Assembly: GCA_009783705.1 (NCBI GenBank)
Contig: WRCX01000003.1
Location: 1-64,000 of the forward strand
Reading direction: 5' to 3'
DNA: 64,000 nucleotides
Source of the DNA: Candidatus Bathycorpusculum hydrogenotrophicum
Lineage (GTDB): Archaea; Thermoproteota; Bathyarchaeia; Bathyarchaeales; Bathycorpusculaceae
Under the pieces are notes generated by a model, which was not told the origin of the DNA, did not search any database, and worked only from the letters and a program-made list of their open reading frames with translations. Each line of letters opens with the position of its first letter. The stretch's first letter is position 1. Below, in pieces: positions 42,464 through 51,097 of the stretch. A program made the translations under genes and the position numbers.

Positions 42464-43225
42464 ATGTCTTTGCAAACGGCGATTATAGTAGTAACGAGTG
42501 CTATATCGGGAGTAGCAGGGACTCTAGCGATTATTAGTTATTTTACTGATAAGATGGATTTCTTTTTTATTAGGCTACGTGGCGGAGTTCCAAAAGGCTT
42601 TTTGGTATTTATTACGGGAACAAATGGTGTTGGAAAGACAACCGTATCGAAAAAAGTAGCTAGAAAATTAGGAATTGAATATATTAATGTTAATCATTTA
42701 AGAGAAACTCTTCGTGCGGAAGAACATCTTTTCCAATCAAATTATCGTTATTCGATTTTAAAATCTTCTTCATATTTGTTGCCAAGTTCAGAGGAGTTTA
42801 AGATACAATGTGAAGTAATGAGTCCGGCAATCAAACAACTTTCGATATATCTTCAAAATATGGGTGAGAGCAGTGTGTTTGATGGAATAAACATTTCACC
42901 TGCAAGATTACTTGTGTCCGGATTATCCGCTCATTATATACTGTTTGTAAATTTACAGGTATCAGAGGATAAACAAGGAAAAGAGAAATTGTTAGAAAGG
43001 CTAAACTCCAAAAATATAGAAAACAAGGTTAAAGAAAGAAATTCATATCTCAATAACATAGACAAAATAATGGCAACACGTCATGTAATAGATGAGGATT
43101 TTGCCACAGTTAATGAAAAGATTACTAGCAATCACAATATACACACAAAAGTGATAGATACCACAAATATATCTGCGGAAAAGGTTGCGGGCATGATTAT
43201 GAGTGAAATTCGCAAAATTAGATGA
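42464..43225 (+). CDS. Membrane-tethered P-loop kinase-like protein
   Basis: The 253-residue product has one N-terminal membrane segment (about 5-27) and Walker A GTNGVGKTTVS at 52-62, then YINVNHLRETLR, the pattern of 2-phosphoglycerate-kinase-like and zeta-toxin-like small kinases where an acidic or polar residue follows the second strand. A VFDGINISPARL strand corresponds to their Walker B zone. Substrate unknown. Coupled to the preceding gene. Confidence 0.65.
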   Translation: MSLQTAIIVVTSAISGVAGTLAIISYFTDKMDFFFIRLRGGVPKGFLVFITGTNGVGKTTVSKKVARKLGIEYINVNHLRETLRAEEHLFQSNYRYSILKSSSYLLPSSEEFKIQCEVMSPAIKQLSIYLQNMGESSVFDGINISPARLLVSGLSAHYILFVNLQVSEDKQGKEKLLERLNSKNIENKVKERNSYLNNIDKIMATRHVIDEDFATVNEKITSNHNIHTKVIDTTNISAEKVAGMIMSEIRKIR

Positions 43226-43302
43226 TGCCAAATTCACACAAAACCTACTAAAACTATAAAAGTAATATAAGAGTAGTTATAACACACGGGTGCTGTGTTT
43301 TT

Positions 43303-44865
43303 ATGAAGCGTGTCGCGGCTTATTGCAGGGTTTCGACCGAGCAAGATGACCAGTTAAACAGCTTAGAGAATCAGAAAAGGTATTTTGAGCAGTATATTGG
43401 CGGAAATTTTGACTGGGAATCTTGCGGTTTATATGTTGACGAGGGCATAAGCGGCACGAGTGTTGAGAAGCGTGTTGAATTTCAACGGATGATAACGGAC
43501 GCTGAAAATAAAAAATTTGATTTGTTGCTCACAAAGGAAATAAGCCGTTTTGCGAGAAACACGCTTGACAGCATATTTTACACACGCAAGTTAAAGGGGT
43601 TGGGTATCGGGGTGGTGTTTATGAATGACAACATAAACACGCTTGATTCTGACGCAGAATTAAGACTAACAATTATGTCAAGCATCGCCCAAGAAGAAAG
43701 CCGAAAGACCTCCGAGCGGGTACGCTGGGGACAAAAACGACGCATGGAACAAGGCGTAGTCTTCGGGTCGGGCGTATTTGGGTATCATCTCGAAAAAGGC
43801 AAACTCTCCATAAAAGAAGATGAAGCCAAAACCGTCCGACACATATTTGACCTGTATTTGTCAGGCATGGGAATTCACCGCATAAGCAAAGAGCTTGAAA
43901 ACAAAGCCATACCCGCACCAAAGGGTGATGAGCGATGGAAAAACGCGACTGTGTTGCGTATGCTCAAAAACGACAAATACACAGGAACACTAAGACAAAA
44001 AAAACAGATAACAACCGACTTTCTAAGCCACAAACGCAAAACCAACGAAGGCGAAGAAAACTACATCACCATAGAAAACAACCACGAACCCATCATAACC
44101 ACCGAAACATTCAACAAAATACAAAAAGAACTTACACGCAGAAGAAACGCTACAATAGAAAAAGGACGATACTCCAACCGACATGTATGGAGCGGAAAAA
44201 TCAAATGCGCTTACTGCAACTCAACCTTCAAGCGCAAGGACATGAAAAACGCTGACAGAACATTTTGGCAATGCACCGAAGCGATGAAGTACGGCAAAGA
44301 AAAAGTCAACGCCGCAGGGCAAAAAGTGGGATGCAACTGTCAAACGGTACATGAGCAGTTTTTGAAGGCAAACTTTTTAGCTGTGCTGGATGCGGCTATT
44401 GAAAACAAAGATGCGGTTGTGCTGGAGCTAAAAGAGCGGGTACGCCACGCCATAGACGAAAGCCCCAACAAAGGAACCGAGCTAAAAGAGGTCATGGCTG
44501 ATCTTGACAAAGTTGCCGCTCGCAAGTCAAAGTTAATAGAGATGTATCTTGACGGAATGATAAAGCGTCCCGAATTTGAAAAAACCTTCGCGGGATATGA
44601 AAAACAACAAAATCACCTGCAAAAACGGCTGTCGGCTCTAGATAGCGAAAACAAAGTTGCGGAAGATTTACGCCAAAAATTAGAGAACATAGACCAAGCC
44701 GTTGAAAATTTGGCGCGGCTCAAAGAATTTGGCGATTCGATATGCGGCGAAGTGCTTGCCAAGGTCGTGGTCGAGGGCAGAGACAAAATGACATTTTACC
44801 TAACAACGGGTGAGAATACAAACCCCGTCTTTTTTAAAATACCACTTTTGACAACACAGTATTGA
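43303..44865 (+). CDS. Large serine recombinase of element B (terminal integrase)
   Basis: The 520-residue product has Ser11 in AAYCRVSTEQDDQ and the same domains as the element A enzyme (LTKEISRFARNTLDS; zinc ribbon CAYCNSTF ... CNCQ; coiled coil). CTATAAAAG at about 43254-43262 may be a TATA box. Its stop TGA (44863-44865) is completed by host DNA. In the circle the frame continues from 26804 for 55 residues to TAG 26969-26971, the first loop bases of the hairpin. Confidence 0.95.
   Translation: MKRVAAYCRVSTEQDDQLNSLENQKRYFEQYIGGNFDWESCGLYVDEGISGTSVEKRVEFQRMITDAENKKFDLLLTKEISRFARNTLDSIFYTRKLKGLGIGVVFMNDNINTLDSDAELRLTIMSSIAQEESRKTSERVRWGQKRRMEQGVVFGSGVFGYHLEKGKLSIKEDEAKTVRHIFDLYLSGMGIHRISKELENKAIPAPKGDERWKNATVLRMLKNDKYTGTLRQKKQITTDFLSHKRKTNEGEENYITIENNHEPIITTETFNKIQKELTRRRNATIEKGRYSNRHVWSGKIKCAYCNSTFKRKDMKNADRTFWQCTEAMKYGKEKVNAAGQKVGCNCQTVHEQFLKANFLAVLDAAIENKDAVVLELKERVRHAIDESPNKGTELKEVMADLDKVAARKSKLIEMYLDGMIKRPEFEKTFAGYEKQQNHLQKRLSALDSENKVAEDLRQKLENIDQAVENLARLKEFGDSICGEVLAKVVVEGRDKMTFYLTTGENTNPVFFKIPLLTTQY
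44842..44863. other. Right attachment site of element B
   Basis: CCACTTTTGACAACACAGTA followed by the crossover TT (44862-44863). It is the inverted partner of the left arm at 26805-26825. Host DNA begins GACAGCATTTCTAAG. Confidence 0.72.
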
Positions 44866-45055
44866 CAGCATTTCTAAGTTCCCTCTCGGTACTAACCACT
44901 CTATCAGATGCACCCAAAACAAAAGGAAAAACACCACCGCTAAATACAGAAACAAAACAAGAAAAAAACAACACCACAACAAACAATAAAGAAACAAAAA
45001 AAGCCACACTATAGAAACAACAGAAATGGACATTAGATTTAACAGCCATATACAT
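44862..45055 (-). pseudogene. N-terminal piece of the interrupted surface-protein gene
   Basis: From ATG 45053-45055 (GAGGT 7 bases upstream) the minus strand encodes MYMAVKSNVHFCCFYSVAFF, a hydrophobic signal/anchor segment, then VVSTERELRNAVN up to the crossover. The intact paralogue has MAVGSKFKVHN..., a hydrophobic segment, then VRSEKELRNAVD. A TTATATAA TATA box lies at about 45105-45112. Joining 44862-45055, 26705-26802 and 9381-10541 gives 483 uninterrupted codons. Confidence 0.88.
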
Positions 45056-45438
45056 TGAGATAACCTCGCAGTGGTGTATCTTAGAATTCAACATACTTTA
45101 AAGACAGGTTATATAATTTACTACAAAAAACCCACTGAAAACACGGTTTTAGAGTTCTCCCAGTATCGGTTCACAGCCAACGGTACACCCTAATACAAAG
45201 GCTCAGAAACTATACCACGATCTTGAGGATAAAACCCTGTGTTAGTCGGATGAGACCCACTTTCAGCTTTAGCCTTTAGATAGAGGATTATTTGATCACT
45301 CAAATTTCTTTTAAGTGACAAAAGTACAGTTTAGGTTTTAACAGACAAGCTTACTTTGACTCATAAGTCTGCTCTTTGGCATAAAAACAATCAGCAACAC
45401 TTGAAAGAACCAACGATAAGGTACTCCACATTAATGCA

Positions 45439-46869
45439 CTACCATCTTGTAAACGGAAAAGTTGGAGCTCCATGGTCCACAACGCTGCCACTGGCTACAT
45501 CATTACCTTTGGAGACAGCATTATTATTAGTAATCACACCACTTGCCCTGTTAAAAATGCCATCATTATTGTATACACCACCACCGTAAATTGCTGTGTT
45601 GTTAGTAATTACGCCATTAGACATACTAAAAAGACCAGACACGAAAAAAGTATCATCAGGCTTAACTTCAGCAAAGACATTAGAGTTATACACACCGCCT
45701 CCATGACCTCCAGCGTCATCTATGGCTGTGTTGTCAGCGATTACTCCACCTGACATAGTAAAGTTGCCATTGTTACATACACCGCCTCCATCTAGAGCTG
45801 TGTTACCATAAATTTTGCCACTTGACAACTCAAAGGATCCAGGTCCCACATATATGCCACCGCCATTACGGTTAGCTGTGTTATTAGCAATTAGCGCATC
45901 ACCACACATTTCAAACGTATTACCACCATATACACCCCCGCCATTTTCAGCCGTATTATTAACAATCACGGCATTATCTGACATACTAAAAGAACCCCCA
46001 CAACTAGTTAAAGCATGATTCACAAATACACCCCCGCCATTTTCAGCCGTATTATTAACAATTAGCGCATCACCACACATTTCAAAATGACCCCCAAATG
46101 CACACACACCACCACCACACCCAGCGGTGTTGTTAGCAATCACACCACCAGACATCACAAAAGAACCCCAATAACCAATATTCACGCCACTATCTTTGTT
46201 GTTAGAAATTATGCCACCAGACATCACAAAAGAACCCCCGTGAGCAGCATATACGCCATCACCAACATATCTAGTGGCCAAGTTTACGCCACTATCCTCA
46301 TTATTAGTGATTAGACCGCCTACCATCTCAAAAGTGCCAAAATTTGCCACTCCGCCACCACCAAATAACCCCATAGTGTTACCGGAAATTTCTCCATCCA
46401 ACAAAATGAGCACACCATCAAACTCAACAAATACGCCCCAGCCCTCAGCACCTGACACATGAGTTACAATGATGCCATCAAGTCTCAATATGCAACCATC
46501 ATTAACAATAATAGTATCCTGTGGATTATCGGGATCATGTTTACTTGCTCCAATTAGTTTAAAAAAATTAACGTTGTTGTTGCTTGTTAGGGTGATGTTT
46601 TTATTGGCAGAAATAACAAGTGACTTTGCAAGTTTGATATCTTTGTCAAGTGTGATAATTGTAGGTTCCAGGGCATTATCGACAGCATTTCTAAGTTCTT
46701 TTTCGCTCCTAACATGTATAGTACCATCCAAGATAGTATCCTCTGAATTTATCATAAATGCACAAACAGCCAACAACGAAAAAATTAACAACACAACTAT
46801 CAGGGCAAGTAATATCATAGTGTTACGCGAATTATGAACCTTAAACTTAGACCCAACAGCCATACGCAT
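45439..46869 (-). CDS. GGGVYN-repeat surface protein, intact paralogue of the interrupted gene
   Basis: The 476-residue product has an N-terminal hydrophobic anchor (about 18-40), an ELRNAVDNALEPTIITLDKD strand region, FFKLIG, and about eleven GGGVYN / MSGGVIxNN beta-helix repeats. A TGTTTATAC TATA box is about 27 bases before ATG 46869, so it is probably leaderless. The C-terminus ends HGAPTFPFTRW and lacks the membrane anchor of the other members. Its DNA matches the element B attB around the crossover except at the central dinucleotide. 45056-45438 has no other gene. Confidence 0.85.
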   Translation of the reverse strand: MRMAVGSKFKVHNSRNTMILLALIVVLLIFSLLAVCAFMINSEDTILDGTIHVRSEKELRNAVDNALEPTIITLDKDIKLAKSLVISANKNITLTSNNNVNFFKLIGASKHDPDNPQDTIIVNDGCILRLDGIIVTHVSGAEGWGVFVEFDGVLILLDGEISGNTMGLFGGGGVANFGTFEMVGGLITNNEDSGVNLATRYVGDGVYAAHGGSFVMSGGIISNNKDSGVNIGYWGSFVMSGGVIANNTAGCGGGVCAFGGHFEMCGDALIVNNTAENGGGVFVNHALTSCGGSFSMSDNAVIVNNTAENGGGVYGGNTFEMCGDALIANNTANRNGGGIYVGPGSFELSSGKIYGNTALDGGGVCNNGNFTMSGGVIADNTAIDDAGGHGGGVYNSNVFAEVKPDDTFFVSGLFSMSNGVITNNTAIYGGGVYNNDGIFNRASGVITNNNAVSKGNDVASGSVVDHGAPTFPFTRW

Positions 46870-47166
46870 ATGTCATCTGCCTTGTATAAACACACAATAA
46901 TGCAGAGTGCTAATGTATCTTGTGTTTTTGGAGGCAAAAGAGTGGAAGTATAATTGTGAAGCAGAAGATTTCTACGTTACTTAGCAACCAACAGGTTAGA
47001 ATCTGCCTAAGTTGTGGTCCGACAAGTTCTCATGGAAAGTAAAGACGACAAACTATGCATTCAGTTCAACTCATAAAATGTTTGTTTTTACGCAACTGAG
47101 TATCATATTGCAGTCACAAATTTATTTAAACGCTCAAAAGTCTCTGCTGACAAAGGAGGTCACATT

Positions 47167-47304
47167 ATGCCTATGAACATATATGAAACCTTCAAGTGTC
47201 CCATCTGTAAAACAGAATTCATAAACCCTGAAGAACTTCGAGTTCACAGAATCAACACCCACAAAGGCCAAATCCACGAAATCGGTCTGGGAGCTTTCCC
47301 CTAA
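47167..47304 (+). CDS. Single C2H2 zinc-finger microprotein
   Basis: The 45-residue frame starts at ATG 47167 with AAAGGAGGT 6-8 bases upstream, a strong ribosome site. It contains CPICKTEFINPEELRVHRIN followed by THKG: C-x2-C-x12-H-x4-H, a classical C2H2 finger. Such one-finger proteins are common in archaea and are thought to bind nucleic acid or partner proteins. The gap 46870-47166 before it holds no other gene. Confidence 0.8.
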   Translation: MPMNIYETFKCPICKTEFINPEELRVHRINTHKGQIHEIGLGAFP

Positions 47305-47333
47305 ACACCAACCATGTTTAATTGAGGGTATAT

Positions 47334-47780
47334 ATGAAGCCACTAATAACACTAACTTGTTCTGCCTTCAAAGAAGGGGAAACCATTCCAGAAAAATACA
47401 CCTGTATAGGTCAAAATCTAAATCCACCCCTAAACATTGAAAACATACCTAAAAATACAAAAGGTCTTAGCTTAATTTTTGAAGATCCCGATGCACCAAA
47501 CGGTGTTTTTACTCATTGGCTAGTTTGGAACATTCCCGTCTCCACAAAGAGCATATCTGAAAATGCCAAGCCGAGAACAGAGGGATTAAACAGCAACGGC
47601 AAAATTGGATACATGGGACCCTGTCCACCCAGTGGTAAACCACATCGATATATCTTTAGAATTTATGCGCTTGATATTGAATTAAAGCTTGAAGCCGGAT
47701 CGGATAGAGATGCTCTTGAGCGGGCAATGCAGAGCCATATCATCGCAGAAGGCAATTTGAGAGGGATATTTAGCCGATAA
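47334..47780 (+). CDS. PEBP family protein (YbhB/YbcL-like)
   Basis: The 148-residue product has the PEBP ligand motif LIFEDPDAPNGVFTHWLVWN, the second motif MGPCPPSGKPHRYIFRIYAL and the N-terminal IPEKYTC(I)G. Prokaryotic members bind anionic ligands; physiological role unclear. ATG 47334 is preferred over the TTG at 47322 because GAGGGT lies 6-8 bases upstream. Cytosolic, no signal peptide. Confidence 0.92.
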   Translation: MKPLITLTCSAFKEGETIPEKYTCIGQNLNPPLNIENIPKNTKGLSLIFEDPDAPNGVFTHWLVWNIPVSTKSISENAKPRTEGLNSNGKIGYMGPCPPSGKPHRYIFRIYALDIELKLEAGSDRDALERAMQSHIIAEGNLRGIFSR

Positions 47781-47837
47781 TTCAATGAGAATCGAGTTTT
47801 CAAAAGTTAAATATGGGTTCTTTGTTTGTGTGTTTAG

Positions 47838-48986
47838 TTGAGCGATTTGAACCGTAGAGTTGTTCTTTACATTACTTCAGCGGCCATTATCGTAATTATT
47901 TTCTCGCTTTTTTTGGGTCTTAACTGGACAGAAGTTAATCAAGCAAGTGAGAGGGAATTCTATGTTGGGGTTGAATATGCTTATGGCGGCCAAGTTGAGG
48001 AGGTTAAAGCATTGGTGGATAAAGTTAGAAATTATACAAACTTGTTTATCATGGGCTCAGTCGATGATAATTTTAAAACAAACCGTAGCGCATTAGATGA
48101 AGCCTGTGACTACATAGCTGGCGCCAAACTACACCTTATAGTTCTATTTACGGATAGCAACCAATACAACTATTCCATCTTTGATTGGATGACTAAAGCT
48201 GAACAGAAATATGGTAATCTGTTTCTGGGTGTTTATCGCTATGATGAACCGGGCGGTAACCAAATAGACACCGGACCCACAAGCCTCATCAAATCCGGTA
48301 CAACCTACACCGAAGTCGCTGAGAACTATACTAACACAATAAAAACTATCTTTGTTGACAACTATCTCAAAGCGGCACCCCGCATTTTTACTGCCGACTA
48401 TGGACTCTACTGGTTTGATTACAAAGCAAATTATAGCACCGTTTTTGTTGAATACGTTGGCAATGAGAGCCGTGCACGCCATATTGCACTAGGCCGAGCG
48501 GCGGCAGAAACCTTTGCTAAAGACTGGGGAGTCATCGTCACATGGAAATATGAACAACCACCCTACATAGAAAGCGGAGAAGAACTCTATAGCGATCTCG
48601 CATTAGCTTATGCATGTGGCGCCAAATACGCAGTTGTTTTTAGCTATCCCCAAATCGGTGAGTATGGCATTCTAACCGAGGAGCACTTTGAAGCTTTAGA
48701 GAAATTCTGCCATACCCGCCACAATAATCCAGATAGCTTAGGCTCCAGCCCAGCCAATATCGCCTATGTGGTGCCCGCGGATTATGGATTTGGCTTCCGC
48801 CGCCCCAACGACACCATCTGGGGACTATTTCCTGCTGATGAATTAGCTGAAAAAATCTACACAGACATAGAAACCCTGACCAATAGATACGGAGCACAAC
48901 TAAACATTTTTTATAATGAACCCCAAACTGAGGCCATACTAAAGAACTACACAGAAGTTTTCTATTGGAACCAAACCCGCCCATAA
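47838..48986 (+). CDS. Membrane-anchored extracellular protein, possibly a TIM-barrel domain
   Basis: The 382-residue product starts at TTG 47838 and has an N-terminal membrane segment (about 9-27). The outer part (FYVGVEYAYGGQVEEVKALV; LFLGVYRYDEPGGNQID; DWGVIVTWKYEQPPYIESGE; YAVVFSYPQIGEYGILTEEH) looks like a glycosidase-like beta/alpha barrel with Glu/Asp at strand ends. No family I can name. Eleven N-x-S/T sites are scattered over it, which suits archaeal glycosylation. Confidence 0.72.
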   Translation: MSDLNRRVVLYITSAAIIVIIFSLFLGLNWTEVNQASEREFYVGVEYAYGGQVEEVKALVDKVRNYTNLFIMGSVDDNFKTNRSALDEACDYIAGAKLHLIVLFTDSNQYNYSIFDWMTKAEQKYGNLFLGVYRYDEPGGNQIDTGPTSLIKSGTTYTEVAENYTNTIKTIFVDNYLKAAPRIFTADYGLYWFDYKANYSTVFVEYVGNESRARHIALGRAAAETFAKDWGVIVTWKYEQPPYIESGEELYSDLALAYACGAKYAVVFSYPQIGEYGILTEEHFEALEKFCHTRHNNPDSLGSSPANIAYVVPADYGFGFRRPNDTIWGLFPADELAEKIYTDIETLTNRYGAQLNIFYNEPQTEAILKNYTEVFYWNQTRP

Positions 48987-49137
48987 AACCAAGGCATAGT
49001 AACTGTTAGAAACTAAGGCAACAACTTTTGACGACTTATGCGCTCAAAAAAGATAAAAAAAGATAACTTTACAACATATTGTTTCTTGTGTGCACAGCTC
49101 ATGTGTATTTTTATGTTTGGGAGTTCATCTAATATTG

Positions 49138-50070
49138 ATGGATATGTCGTCCAGTGAAGTTCTCATCGAAGCTTCAGGTTTAACCAAGAAATTCGGTGAA
49201 TTTGTTGCGGTTGATCATATCGATTTTGAAGTGCATCGAGGTGAATGTGTCGGTTTTTTGGGGCCAAACGGCGCTGGCAAGACGACGACTGTGCGTATGA
49301 TGTATTGTTTTCTTATGCCTACCTCTGGTGTACTCAAAGTGGCGGGGTTAAGCGTTAACACTAGTTGTCGGGAGATCAAAGCATTGGTTGGTGTGGCGCA
49401 ACAGGAGGATAACTTGGATCCTGACTTCTCAGTTATAAAAAATCTCACTGTGTATGCGCGGTATTTTGATATTCCCAAAGCAGAGGCACTCAAACGGGCC
49501 GAGGAGTTGCTTAGGTTTTTTCAGTTAGAAGAGAAACGTGATGTTTCGATAATGGCGCTCTCTACGGGTATGAAGCGCCGATTGATTTTTGCTCGAGCGT
49601 TGCTCAACAAACCCCAAATTCTGCTCTTAGATGAACCTACTACGGGACTAGATCCGCAGGCACGGCATTTGGTTTGGGATGAGGTTCGGTTGCTCAAAAA
49701 GCAACAGGTGACGGTGATTTTGACTACGCACTATATGGATGAGGCGCAAATTCTCTGTGATCGCATCTTAATTGTGGATCAGGGTAAAATCATCGAGCAG
49801 GGCACCCCTGCTGATCTTATCAAAAAACATGTGGGTACCGAAGTTTTAGAAATGGACTATGATCAGAAATTGATGCCGCTTCTCAAGGAGGCGTTTGGGG
49901 AGGCTCGTATGGAGCGTTTGGGGGAGCGGATACAAATATTTACTGATCAACCGCATGGAGTGTTTGAGGGGTTTCTTAATGAACATAAACTCCAAAATGT
50001 ATCGATACGTAATGCCAACATTGAAGATGTTTTCTTAAAATTAACCGGCAGAGGCTTAAGAGAAACATGA
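49138..50070 (+). CDS. ABC exporter ATPase (DrrA/NodI-like)
   Basis: From ATG 49138 the product has 310 residues: Walker A GPNGAGKTT at 42-50, Q-loop VGVAQQEDNLDPD, Walker B ILLLDEPTTGLDP, switch LTTHYMDEAQIL, and a C-terminal tail ending NIEDVFLKLTGRGL. The signature is LSTGMKRR (Thr instead of Gly). The stop overlaps the permease ATG. It is the third exporter of this type in the window. Confidence 0.93.
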   Translation: MDMSSSEVLIEASGLTKKFGEFVAVDHIDFEVHRGECVGFLGPNGAGKTTTVRMMYCFLMPTSGVLKVAGLSVNTSCREIKALVGVAQQEDNLDPDFSVIKNLTVYARYFDIPKAEALKRAEELLRFFQLEEKRDVSIMALSTGMKRRLIFARALLNKPQILLLDEPTTGLDPQARHLVWDEVRLLKKQQVTVILTTHYMDEAQILCDRILIVDQGKIIEQGTPADLIKKHVGTEVLEMDYDQKLMPLLKEAFGEARMERLGERIQIFTDQPHGVFEGFLNEHKLQNVSIRNANIEDVFLKLTGRGLRET

Positions 50071-50918
50071 GTGAAGGGCACATCCGCAAATCACCCGCAA
50101 AATTCTCCATACCCCGCCTATCGTATCGTGTCTGGAGAGTATGGCGCCGCAACATTGATGTATTTTTCAAAACAGTCAAAGTTAATTTTTTTCCATCTCT
50201 TTTGGAACCGATGCTCTATCTCTTTGCCTTTGGTTTTGGTTTAGGCGGCTTTATACCCAATATAGCTGGACAGCCATACATCAATTTTATCGCGCCTGCA
50301 TTGGTGGCGGTGGCCATCATGAATGGTGCTTTCTATGAGTGTACATTTGCATCGTTTGTACGTATGTATTTCCAGAAGACCTTTGATGCTATAGTTGCTA
50401 CGCCTGTGAGTGTGGAGGAAGTTGTTGCCGGTGAGCTACTATGGGGTGCTACCCGAGCCACTATAAATGCGTCGATTGTTTTGTTGGTTGTTGCTATGGC
50501 CGGTTTGTTTACACCTGTACCGTTGGTTAGCTCGCCGTTGTTTTTGCTTGCGGTACCCCTTGCGTTTTTTGGCGGGCTTCTTTTTGCATCCATTGCTATG
50601 TGCTTTACTGCCGCGGCATCCAACATTGATTTCTTTAATTACCCCACCTTTCTCTTCTTAACGCCTATGTTTTTTTTGTGTGGGACTTTCTTTCCGTTGA
50701 CTTCTCTGCCGGTTGCCGCGCAAGGATTAGCCATGGCGGTTTTGCCGTTAACACATGTCATAAATGCAACTCGTGCCCTTTTGGTTGGTACTGTGGAACC
50801 AATTCTGGGTTTGAGCACAAGCACGCTTCTCTTAGTAAGTTCCATTTGGCTGGTAACTGCTACCTGTTTCTTTTTTGTATTAAGCATCAATTTAATGAAA
50901 AAACGCTTAACAAGCTAG
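50067..50918 (+). CDS. ABC-2 type exporter permease (NodJ-like)
   Basis: The 283-residue product has six membrane segments and the family block FLFLTPMFFLCGTFFPLTSL, then LPLTHVINATRALLVG. Overlaps its ATPase gene by 4 bases. Substrate unknown. More similar in layout to NodJ than to the permease at 3733-4494. Confidence 0.9.
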   Translation: MSEGHIRKSPAKFSIPRLSYRVWRVWRRNIDVFFKTVKVNFFPSLLEPMLYLFAFGFGLGGFIPNIAGQPYINFIAPALVAVAIMNGAFYECTFASFVRMYFQKTFDAIVATPVSVEEVVAGELLWGATRATINASIVLLVVAMAGLFTPVPLVSSPLFLLAVPLAFFGGLLFASIAMCFTAAASNIDFFNYPTFLFLTPMFFLCGTFFPLTSLPVAAQGLAMAVLPLTHVINATRALLVGTVEPILGLSTSTLLLVSSIWLVTATCFFFVLSINLMKKRLTS

Positions 50919-51097
50919 GCATAGACCACGGTATCCGCATATATTTTTTGCACAGTAAAAACAACCTACATAACATCAATACAAAATGTAACGTAACAAA
51001 GATATGCTTAAATTAAGTGCCTTGTGATAGCGAGTTGCCGCATAATAGACAAACAACTAAATAGCCGTTTATCTAACAGCTTTTCAGAGGAATAACA

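Larger units (their letters stand above)
26803..44863. mobile_element. Element B: 18.1-kb mobilizable serine-recombinase element
   Basis: Sister of element A, inserted 99 bases upstream in the same host gene, between RNAV-Asn and Asn-AVG. Order: hairpin, leader ORF, oriT, relaxase B, two unknown genes, second oriT, relaxase C and its tail gene, 160-bp repeat, coupling protein, membrane protein, coiled-coil protein, inverted TnpX-like recombinase, small ORFs, secreted and membrane cargo, kinase cassette, terminal recombinase. It carries two relaxase modules where element A has one plus a relic. No mating-pore genes seen. Confidence 0.82.
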
